A stretch of DNA of 64,000 nt from NCBI RefSeq assembly GCF_036373705.1, contig NC_089852.1, positions 902,501-966,500 of the forward strand, written 5' to 3'. The notes beneath the pieces were generated by a model. That model did not search any database and was not told the origin of the DNA. It saw nothing but the letters and a program-made list of their open reading frames with translations. This DNA comes from Amia ocellicauda (Eukaryota; Chordata; Actinopteri; Amiiformes; Amiidae). Position 1 is the first letter of the stretch. Each line of letters starts with the position of its first letter. Shown one piece after another: positions 1 to 22,648 of this stretch. The translations under genes and the position numbers were made by a program.

Positions 1-452
1 TACATATCGATATATAGTATTCGATACATAGATCCCCCTTTAAAACGTCAACTTTAACCCTCCCTTAAAACACCCAAATCAATATGATACAACATACGTG
101 CTCAAATAAAACGGGCTAGAATATAAATCAGACCAGTGAAATGCACTACCAGTGACTAAAGCCCAGGGATGTGACGATGTAGAACAAGAGGACTGTCTAG
201 AACTGGGACCGACATTGCGGTCGGGAGAGGATCCAGACCTAGCGCAGATCTCTGCAGAATAATACAACTGATCGATCACCGAAGGAATATCGATTACCCA
301 AGGAAACCTGCTTGTGATGCGTGTGTAGAGGGAGAGAGAGAGAGGGAGAGGGAGAGAGTCTATGCATACGTGTGTGGGGGGGTGTTACAGGTGTCTGCAT
401 CGTGTGGATTTGACTCATTCTGAAAGAAGGATGTGTGCGGTGAATGAATTTC
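1..452. other. Left-edge intergenic sequence
   Basis: No gene, RNA or transposon is recognised here. The only structure is a short purine (GA) tract at about 329-358. The short open frames have no recognisable protein content. Confidence 0.5.
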
Positions 453-649
453 AGTCACTTCCCCCACTGTGTGTACGTGTGTGTACGTGTGCTCTCTGAA
501 TGTGTGTGTGTTTGTATGAATGCATGAGTGAATGTGTGAGTGAGGGTGTGTGTATGTATGAATATGAATGTGTGAGAGTGTGTGTATGAATGTGTGACAG
601 TGTGTGTGTGTGTGTGTATGAATGTGTGACAGTGTGTGTGTGTATGAAT

Positions 650-688
<39 letters not shown>

Positions 689-999
689 AATGTGTGACAG
701 TGTGTGTGTGTGTTTGTGTGTGTGTATGAATGTGTGACAGTGTGTGTGTGTGTGTGTATGAATGTGTGACAGTGTGTGTGTGTGTGTGTGTGTGTATGAA
801 TGTATGACAGTGTGTGTGTGTATGAATGTGTGACAGTGTGTGTGTGTGTGTATGAATGTGTGACTGTGTGTGTGTGTGTGTATGAATGTGTGACAGTGTG
901 TGTGTGTATGAATGTGTGACTGTGTGTGTGTGTGTGTGTGTGTGTGTATGAATGTGTGACTGTGTGTGTGTGTGTGTGTGTGTGTATGAATGTGTGACA

Positions 1000-1030
<31 letters not shown>

Positions 1031-1336
1031 AATGTGTGACTGTGTGTGTGTGTGTGTGTGTGTGTGTATGAATGTGTGACAGTGTGTGTGTGTGTGTGTG
1101 TATGAATGTGTGACAGTGTGTGTGTGTGTTTGTGTGTGTGTATGAATGTGTGACAGTGTGTGTGTGTGTGTGTATGAATGTGTGACAGTGTGTGTGTGTG
1201 TGTGTGTGTGTGTATGAATGTATGACAGTGTGTGTGTGTATGAATGTGTGACAGTGTGTGTGTGTGTGTATGAATGTGTGACTGTGTGTGTGTGTGTGTA
1301 TGAATGTGTGACAGTGTGTGTGTGTATGAATGTGTG

Positions 1337-1372
<36 letters not shown>

Positions 1373-1565
1373 AATGTGTGACTGTGTGTGTGTGTGTGTG
1401 TGTGTGTATGAATGTGTGACAGTGTGTGTGTGTGTGTATGAATGTGTGACAGTGTGTGTGTGTGTGTGTGTGTGTGTATGAATGTGTGACTGTGTGTGTG
1501 TGTGTGTGTGTGTGTGTATGAATGTGTGACAGTGTGTGTGTGTGTGTGTGTATGAATGTGTGACA

Positions 1566-1596
<31 letters not shown>

Positions 1597-1605
1597 AATG
1601 TGTGA

Positions 1606-1646
<41 letters not shown>

Positions 1647-1655
1647 AATGTGTGA

Positions 1656-1694
<39 letters not shown>

Positions 1695-1743
1695 AATGTG
1701 TGACAGTGTGTGTGTGTGTGTGTGTGTGTGTATGAATGTGTGA

Positions 1744-1784
<41 letters not shown>

Positions 1785-1850
1785 AATGTGTGACAGTGTG
1801 TGTGTGTGTGTGTGTATGAATGTGTGACAGTGTGTGTGTGTGTGTGTGTC
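453..1850. repeat. TG-rich minisatellite with higher-order repeat
   Basis: The sequence alternates runs of (TG)n with the motif TATGAATGTGTGACAG (variants have ACTG or TATGACAG). A higher-order period is visible: the interruption GTTTG at about 713 recurs at about 1129 followed by the same series of runs, an offset near 416 bp. It ends just before the GC-rich upstream region of slc6a8. The long His/Thr open frames on the other strand are by-products of the repeat. Confidence 0.93.
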
Positions 1851-2401
1851 GGTACGCACAGCGCTGAGCCAATCGGAGGCGCAGGGGCGGTTCGGGGGGA
1901 TGTTGCGGGGGGAGAGCAGCGACTGGCGCTGACTGGATCTGCGGCGCTGCGGCGACTCGTCCCCGGCAGGCGCTGCACGTCGGACCGCTTCTCAGCTGCG
2001 CTTCCTCGGCTCTCGGACTCGCACTCAGACCCGGCCGGCTCGCCTCTGACCCGCTATTCCGAGCCTCAGCCTCATCCATGAGATTCTTTAGACTCACATT
2101 CAAGTGCTTTGTCGACTGTTTCTGAATTACTGCCCTCCATCCACCCGCATCCATACAGACACACACAGCACCAGCCGCCGCCTCCCCTCCTCCTCCTCCT
2201 GCAGCCGGACCGCGCCGATCACTACACCTCAATATCTATCAATATTGCAACAATACATATCGATCCGTCCTCTGCACGGGAAGAGTATTTTATAGAAACA
2301 TCGCCATCAAGAAGAGACAGAGGAGAGGAGAGGAGGGGCTGTGCTGTATATAAATATATATATATATATATAACCTTTTATACCAAAATAAAAAGACTAA
2401 G
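1851..2401 (+). promoter_or_regulatory. slc6a8: slc6a8 promoter / 5' UTR region
   Basis: The sequence changes abruptly from TG repeat to GC-rich, CpG-bearing DNA. A CCAAT box (GAGCCAATCGG, about 1866-1876) is followed within 20 bp by a GC box (AGGGGCGG, about 1883). Further down, a (TA)n stretch at about 2346-2372 contains a TATA-like TATATAAATA, but it may be only a simple repeat. The transcription start cannot be fixed from sequence; the coding ATG is at 2402. Confidence 0.55.
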
Positions 2402-15127
<12,726 letters not shown>

Positions 15128-15221
15128 CGTCATCACCGGGGCAGCACCCCCGACCCATCGCTCTGTCTCTACTTTACTCTCTGTCACTGTCAGTCTCTCC
15201 ATCCATCTCTCCATCCATCCA

Positions 15222-15262
<41 letters not shown>

Positions 15263-15406
15263 GTCCATCCCCCGTGTCTCTCCCTCTCTGTCTGTGGTGT
15301 CTGTGCAGTGCCGGTGCGTCCCGTGTTGCAGTGTGGTGAACAAGCTGTGCTAGTGTGTGCTGTGCTGTAGGCGTGTTGTCATGCTGTGTGCGTCTCTCTG
15401 TGCCAC

Positions 15407-15449
<43 letters not shown>

Positions 15450-15568
15450 CCTTTCTCCATCTCTCTCTCAGCAGGGAAACACAAGCACAGTACTAAGAGA
15501 GAATCAAGTCTGGTTTTTAACTGGTAGAGTATTGACATTTTAAAGGGATTTAGAGGGATTTTAATAAA
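15128..15568 (+). other. slc6a8: slc6a8 3' UTR with polyadenylation signal
   Basis: Sequence after the TAG stop contains CT and GT repeats. The first canonical AATAAA is at 15563-15568. No other + strand exon follows before the - strand slc26a6 gene, so this is the likely mRNA end. Confidence 0.6.
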
Positions 15569-15589
15569 TACATTCAAAATTAATAATAA

Positions 15590-16557
15590 TCATAATTAGA
15601 GACACAAGTAGACAATGCTGTGTGATTCTGATTTTGTTGCTCACTGGCAAATGATCTTACTCTAATTGCACTGATTGATTATTTTTTCTAATTCAATTTA
15701 TCTAAAGAATTATAATACTTTTGTAGTTTTTAAATCACGCGACCAGACCGTGTTGTCTGTTAGTATTCTCTGGATTCTGCTGCTTTGCTGTTTTGTAAAT
15801 TCTCAGCCAGGTTTAAGGTGGTCTGAGCACAGGCATACTGGGGTACCTGTCTGTATCTGTGAGTGTGTGTGTCTGTAAGTCTGTGTGTTTGTGTTTGTGT
15901 TTGTGTGAGTATGTGTGTATGTGTGTCTGTGTGTGTTTGCCCTGTGCAGCACGGTGCTCTGTCCGCACTCCTGTATCTCAGTCTCAGTTCAAACCCGGCT
16001 GGATCGTGTCTTTAAATGCCCCGTGTGCCAGGACCCCCACTCCCCTGCGTATGGCCGCACGGTCCATCTGTATTTACAACCCTCCGCTGGCCGGAGTCCA
16101 GGGCGTCAGGGCGTCTTCCAGGTCCCGTACTCCGCCCCTGCCCCCTGCCCCTCACACACTGCAGATCGCCTATCAATCAATCAATCAATCAATCAAATCA
16201 TGTATTTAAGAGCTAGACACTCTGAGATAGGACAGAACCTTGAACGTCTTACCAAAGGCGCTACATAAACAAAATTAACTATTTGTATTATTAATAATAT
16301 TATTATTAGACCATAATAACTGTATATGTCTAAACTTAGCGCAGACTATTTGACAATCTGAGGTTTCCCTCATTATTCCTCCGACCAATGTGACTGAGAT
16401 CAACCAACCAGCTGTCTGTCAGAGAGCTGGGAGCCAATCAGGACACAGGGCCTTAAACAGCACAAGACGGTCCAAAGCACTTCGAAGTACAACCAGACGC
16501 CTAAATTAATAAATAAAGAAATAATTAAAAATCCTGAAATCCACACAGAGATTCAGG
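15590..16557. other. Intergenic sequence between slc6a8 and the duplicated block
   Basis: No gene recognised. A TG-rich stretch lies at about 15858-15938 and a (TCAA)n run at about 16170-16198. The latter is followed by a LINE/SINE-like tail (AGGCGCTACATAAACAAAATTAA, about 16256-16278). Confidence 0.5.
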
Positions 16558-16861
16558 GAAAGCTTTGTTTTCATAACTCTCTCAGACACACAGTCAGCAT
16601 TTAACAGCTGCCAACTTCTTTCTTCCGTCCCTTCTTGGCCTCAAGGGAATTAGCTCCTTTAGCCCCTGAGAGGCCAGGCAGACCTGAGGGCCCTGTGCTC
16701 ACATCCTAATCCCAAATTAATTTGGTAAAGCCACCTCGAGCTATTTCTCCTCAATGCCAAATCCTTAGAGAGAGAGATGGGGGTTTATTCTAAACCCTCC
16801 CCCAGTCCCTTTGTATATCACCAGTGCCTCTCTTAATTGGTATTGTTGTCCCCTGTATATA

Positions 16862-17010
16862 CATTGCCCGTATGATTGGCCTGTCAAACTGCCCCCCCTC
16901 CCCTCAATTCAAATTAGCTTGATTGGCCGGACTAATTGAGCTCAGTGTTGCCAAAGCATTGACACCTGTGTCTAGAGCTCAAGAACAATAAATACAGGGA
17001 TTATACACAG
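16862..17010 (+). pseudogene. Relic of slc6a8 exon 12 (copy A, mostly deleted)
   Basis: ATTGCCCGTATGATTGG matches slc6a8 exon 12 (from 13865). The rest of the exon is deleted, and the match resumes in a LINE-tail-like stretch with GAGCTCAGTGTTGCCAAAGC, also found in slc6a8 intron 12. The fuller version is at 47671-47895. It is non-coding. Confidence 0.6.
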
Positions 17011-17059
17011 TCACACGCTGCAAGGAGACCCCACCCTACAAGACCACCCCGTGCAGGGT

Positions 17060-17600
17060 GTGTGTTACCTGGGGGGCTGAGGGGAGGGGAGGGAAGGGAG
17101 TTGAAGGACAGGGATGCCTCTCTGTGTTGTAAATACAGTTCAGACCTCTTGGGGGGGCGCCATCATGGATTGTGTGAGAAAATGTCTATTGTTTGTTTTC
17201 TTTATACCAAAAACAAGAACTGCAGTTGTGAAGGTGTTGAGTCTGCGCTGGAGTTCGGTGGGTCAGTGATCTGGGAGCAACAGGGACGGGACAATGTGGT
17301 CTGATATTTAAAGTAGAGTGATGCCAAGTAAAGCCAGAGCAATAAATGATGTAATGAAGAGCCCCGCCTCACGTCTTTCATTAATCCCGCGCTGCACAAC
17401 TGAGCTGTTTCATTGAGCTGGCCCCCCGGGGCCCGAGTCCCCTGGGAGAAAGGGCAGAGTGGGGGCCGAGTGGCAGTGCCACGTTTGCAGGGAGGGATAG
17501 AGGGCTGGTGGAAAGGAGGGAACAAATGGAGGGAAGGAGGGATGGAGATTAATGTATTGTTTGCTTATTAGTTTAAACCCCCTGTACCCCAAAAAAGAAG
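17060..17600. other. Unannotated sequence downstream of slc26a6 copy A
   Basis: A stretch within the duplicated block with purine-rich patches (17075-17105, 17500-17545). No gene, RNA or clear transposon is seen. Confidence 0.4.
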
Positions 17601-17630
17601 AGCAAAACAGTGAAAGGCTGCAACAACAGA

Positions 17631-17636
17631 TTTAAT
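17631..17636 (-). terminator. slc26a6: Putative polyadenylation signal, slc26a6 copy A
   Basis: ATTAAA on the - strand, next to a segment (AGTGAAAGGCTGCAACAACA) conserved in copy B at the same relative place. It lies about 2.1 kb past the stop codon, a distance enlarged by the LINE at 18121-19440. Confidence 0.4.
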
Positions 17637-17677
17637 TGAAAAAATATATACAGCTGACACACATGGTGATGTCTCAC

Positions 17678-17830
17678 ACACACACAGACACACACACGCT
17701 GACTGTCACAGCACACACACACACACACACACACTGACAGTCACAGCGCACACACCACACACACACTGACTCACTGTTCACACACACCACACACAGTCAC
17801 AGTTCGCACACACACACATTAACACATAAC
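17678..17830. repeat. (CA)n repeats
   Basis: CA dinucleotide runs with interspersed CACTGACAGTCACAG units in the 3' flank of slc26a6 copy A. Confidence 0.85.
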
Positions 17831-18120
17831 GAGGACACGCCCCCCCATCTGCAGGATCCTGGAGAGTCCAGGATGACCCGTGTAGAGCAGCCAGGACTGG
17901 GGGGCTCCCCCAGGGCTGGACTGGGACACCCCTGGTCCCCAGACTCCTCCCACAGCCCGGGACGTGGAGGAAGAGGGGCCACAGTGCAGGGGCCGACCCT
18001 GTCAGGGGCGCTGGTACCGGGTGTGGGAGGCTGTTTAATTATAACAGGTTAGGAGGGGCCTCAGCTCAGGGACACGGGTTCTCAGACACATTGCTGCACT
18101 CTATCCTCTCTCTCTCTCTC

Positions 18121-19440
18121 TCAAATTCAAATTCAAATTCAAAGGTGCTTTATTGGCATGACCGATCACAATATTGCCAAAGCAGATACAAATGTTCTAT
18201 CAAACAAGACAAACAAAGCATGACCAGATACAGTGGAACGAACATCATACTCACAAGTAGAATATAAACCATATCTGGTGTATGTATCAAAATCTGTGCT
18301 GTGACAATCATGACACCAAAGAAGGCAATGAACCCGACTGTTTCTGTTTTGCCTTACAATGGAGTCACGCAGGCGTCTCACTCTGTCCCGCAGGCTGTGC
18401 AGGGGACACACACTGGGCTGCTGTAATGGCCGTTGCTCCTCCTCTCCCAGCAAGATGGGGAGTGTGCAGCTTTCGGGAGCACAGAGCTCAGGGGTTTGCA
18501 CTGTGAATTGTATTAAGTAGGTCTCTCTGATTTGTGCATATTGTTGTTGTTTTGGTCATTGTGTCTCGGGGCTCTGTGTGTCCGGGGCTCTGTGTGTCCG
18601 GGCTCTGTGTGTCCGGGTTCTGCCAGCAGGCCCAGGGGTCCGTGTCTGGGCAGAGCTGGGTACTCAGTAGGGCCTCGTACTGGCAGGACTGGGGCTCTGC
18701 TGTGTTCAGGTGCAGCCAGAGCTCAGCTGCTCGTTTGTGTGGCTGTGTGCCGAGGGAAGAGCCCCAGTCCTGCTCTGCAGGTGGTGTGGAGGCAGTTCTG
18801 TGCACGTGTCAGATGTGTTTAATAAATTCTAGGTGGAATATTTCTGTGGGCTTTTGTCCCAGTTTTTATTATTGAGGTTCATGAGGGGACCCCACACTTC
18901 GCTCCCATATAGCAGCATTGGTTGGATGATGGAGTTGAATATTTGAATACAAATACTTATTGGTATTGTTGTTTTATTGTTTTATTCATGTCTTTATGGC
19001 ATAAAATGCCCACCACGCCTCGTCTTTTAGTGCGTTAATAGCCAGGCTGAAGCTCCCTGACGCACTGATGCTCAGGCCCAGGTGTGTGCAGCTTGTGCCT
19101 GTGCTCTAGGGGGGTGAGTCCTAGACTGAAGTGATATCTGTGTCCCTGAGATCTGTCTCTCTTCTGGAGAACCATAACTCTGGTCTTGTCCAGATTGACT
19201 GCCAGGGCCCAGGTCTAACAGTGCTGCTCCAGCAGGGCCCGGTTCTGCTGCAGCACCTGCTCTGTGGGCGACAGCAGGACCAGGTCGTCTGTAGAGCAGG
19301 AAGTGGATCTCTGTGTCGTGGAGAGCGAGGCCGGGGCATCAGACTGCTCGACACTGTGGCACCTCACTGCTGAACAGTGTTGGGCTCAGACAGCAGCCCT
19401 GCCTCACCCCACAGCCCTGAGTGAAGAACTCTGATCTTGA
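18121..19440 (-). mobile_element. 5'-truncated LINE, same family as 56.5-59.1 kb
   Basis: On the + strand it begins with CAAATTCAAATTCAAATTC and TGCTTTATTGGCATGACC, the reverse complement of the 3' end at 59020-59068. The far end encodes GVRQGCCLSPTLF (- strand, about 19430-19392), a reverse transcriptase motif. The reading frame is broken throughout. It is found only in copy A, so it either inserted after the duplication or was lost from B. Confidence 0.8.
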
Positions 19441-19736
19441 GTTGCCAATCTCTCTCCCTCTCTCCCTCCCTCTCTCTCTCTCTCTGTCTCTGGGGGGTAG
19501 GGGGGTTGCCTTGGCTGTAGCAAAACGGTTGCTGTAGCAACATGACCTCTCGTCACCATGGGAGCTGTCTACCCTAGTCCCCCCCCAGCCTGTTGGTGCT
19601 GTGGTCGTCACTACAGTGAGGGGTGGAGGGATGGAGGAAGGAGAGAGTGGAAGAGGAGGGGGAGAGGGGAAGCGAGGACGAGGAAGCAGTTTGAAGACCC
19701 CCCCTCCGAGCACCTCTGGAACAGCTCCCTCTGCTG

Positions 19737-22057
19737 CTATAGCTTGGTACTGCGGTCCACATCCTGCCAAGACAGACAACAGCCCCTTGGTGATGAGTGA
19801 CACAGCCGGCGCATCACTGCTGCAGAATAATGACTCGGGAAATGCAGCTGTGTCACTGTGTGTCAGTGTGTGTGTGTGTGCGTGTGAGTGTGTGAGTTTG
19901 TGCATCAGCCGAAAAGGGAAAAATGAACATTCCTAAGCATCAAACTGGACTCTGCTTTAAACACAATGGCCGGGAGTGGCCCTGGCTTTGCAGGCAGGTT
20001 GGACACCAGGTTTGCATAAAGACAGTAGCTGGGTTCAGCTCCTGTTTACAGACAGGTCTGTCAGTCAGTCCTGCAGACATACAGGAGTTGGTGTAGCTCC
20101 TGTTTTGTTCGCTCCCTGGCATCAATAACAAAACACCCCTGAAACAAAGGAACAAAGCCAGCACTTCTCCAAGCTATTTCTCTGCCTCCCCTCACACCAA
20201 TGTCATGATTGGTTGGATAGATTAGACACTCCCTGGTCCAACAAGTACACCATGTGCCTCTCAATCAATACGCCCATCAAAACTACATGATCTCTCTCAG
20301 TATTTCTGCCTTTTCCTTAAGAGCTGCTTCATCGCTTCAGGGGTGATTGTTGTGTCTCTTCCCTGACTTAAAATATAAAATATCTGGAGCTGAGAATCAG
20401 TTCGAGTCCCGAGTCTCTGGATAAAGGAGAATAAATCCAATACACAGTGTGTCAGAGTGTGTGTCTGCATGACAGGGTGTCAGACTGTGTGTGTGTCACA
20501 GTAGTAGTCAGGGTGTCAGGGTGCTAGGGTGTGTGTTTTTAAAGCTCACCAGTATGCAGTCAATTCCGGGGGTGGTGGGCGTGCCGTGGAGCTGCAGGCA
20601 GTGCAGCACAGCGTCATGGACAGAGGGGAAGAGGTGTCTCTTTGTGAGGCTGGGAATGAAGAAGTCTCCGCACTCCAGCTGCTCCACCACACAGGCTGCA
20701 GCCACAGGGGCACACTTGGATTTTAAATTGTGTATTTTTCATGGCATGCTCTTATATATTATGATAATGATAGGTAGGATTTAAAGTATCAGAAGAGAAC
20801 TTTGTCTGCATGCAAGAGAATCGGCACCACTGACAGAGAGGGGAGGTGTGTTTGACCATTCATTTAACGGAAGGGCATTGATCCAAATCCTGTAAATCTA
20901 AACTGTTGATTGGCTAAAGACCCTATGTTGATTGGCTATCAACTGTATGACTCACTGCTGATTGGCTATCACGGTAGGAATCACTGCTCATTGGTTATCG
21001 ACCATATGATTCACTGCTGAATGGCTATCGATCATATGATTCACTACTGATTGGCTATTGACGGTAGGAATCACTGCTGATTGGCTGTCGACAAGACAGG
21101 GACATGATGCTCTGCGCAGGAGTGGAAGGTTGAGCGTTCCACCAGTCTTGTCAATGGGCTTTGTGGTGTTATCGGTCGATTATAAATCAATTATGAATCA
21201 TAACCGTACATAAGCACAAGCAGCGCACTAGGTGTCCCGGTGCATCACTGCAGGAAGATCGGTTGAGCTGTTGGAACGGACACTCACCCTGACAGCCGGC
21301 GATGTACACACCCACGTCGATCTCCCCGAAGTCGGTGAAGATCTGAAACGAGGAGCACAGTGAGCCGGCGGCGCAGACCCGGGGGTCTCTGTGAGAAGTG
21401 TTATTACACCCCCTCTGACCCTGTTGCAGCTCTCCATCTATCCCTCTCCATCCCTCCTTGCCTCCCTCCTTCTCCCTCCTCCTTAAAACTCTCCATCCCT
21501 TTCCTCTCTGCATCCTCCCGTCTCCCACCTCTCTCCCACTCCCTTCCTGCCCAATCCTCTTCTCCACCCTCCCCCTCTCTCGTCGCTCACGCTCTTCAGT
21601 GTGTTGATGGCCACAGTGTCCAGGAAGTTGCAGGTACTGAGGTCCAGGATGATGGAGTGAATGTCCCAGCTCCACTTGCCCAGGGAGCCCAGGGACAGGC
21701 GCTCCAGGTCTCGGCTCAGGGTGTCCTGGGTGTCGCAGCTGGAGTCCACCGTGCTGGTGTCACCCTCCAGCTCCGACACCGAGCCCAGGGTGGCCGTGTC
21801 GGGGTCGCCCATCTTCAGGTACTCCCAGGACACCTGTCTGTTGCCGGCCTGCGGCCTCACAAACACCGTGCCATTGCCCTGGTGACGCACCGTGTGCCTC
21901 TCCTGCTCCCGCCACAGCTGGGCCTCCTTCTCCACCGAGAACACCAACCCCCGGCTCTCCCGGGCCCCTGGCCCCTTCAGTGTCCGCTCCTGACAGAGGC
22001 AGAGGAGGAGGAGAGAGGAGGAGTGACAGAGACATTGGGAGCCTCAGCCATTACTGA

Positions 22058-22106
<49 letters not shown>

Positions 22107-22611
22107 CAGCTGGGCCCAGAGTCTCACCGCTCTCTTGGCGTGTCTCCTGGCTCTGCGCTGCTCCCGCTGCTCCCGGCGCTGCTGCTTGGCCGCCTGCTTC
22201 CTCTTGTAGGTCAGCAGTTTGCCGATGTCGATCCCACTCTGGGTACAGACAGGGCAGCAATAACCAGTAAGCAATAATAACTTGTGCGGTACCGTGTGGT
22301 GCTGTGTGGTTCTGTGTGGTGTAGTGTGGTGCCATGTGGTTCCGTGTGGTGCCGTGTGGTGCCGTGTAGTTCTGTTTGGTGCCGTGTGGTTCTGTGTGGT
22401 GCAGTGTGTGTGTGGTTCCGTGTGGTGCCATGTGGTCCTGAGGGATGGGGGCTTCAGGTGAGGGCCAGTTCACCTTCTTCTTCAGGGCCTCCAGGTACAG
22501 CTCTGTGTTGGCGAAGTACACTGTGGCAGAGGAGCGGAAGATGGTGATGCCCGGGATCTCCCTGGCCTGGAGGGAAGAGCAGGAGCCTCGTCACCATCCT
22601 GCCCACCGCCT

Positions 22612-22648
<37 letters not shown>

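Noticed and set aside
360..2232. Long His/Thr-rich open frames on the - strand (about 500-590 aa)
   Set aside because: They are translations of the TG minisatellite in several frames, with no start context, domain or non-repeat content.
20508..20549. Readthrough C-terminus of slc26a6 exon 18
   Set aside because: A strong GTGAGC donor precedes it, the readthrough tails of the two copies do not match, and a conserved terminal exon exists.
21360..22277. 305-residue + strand open frame
   Set aside because: Antisense to slc26a6 exons 15 and 16; GC-rich coding sequence often leaves the opposite strand open.
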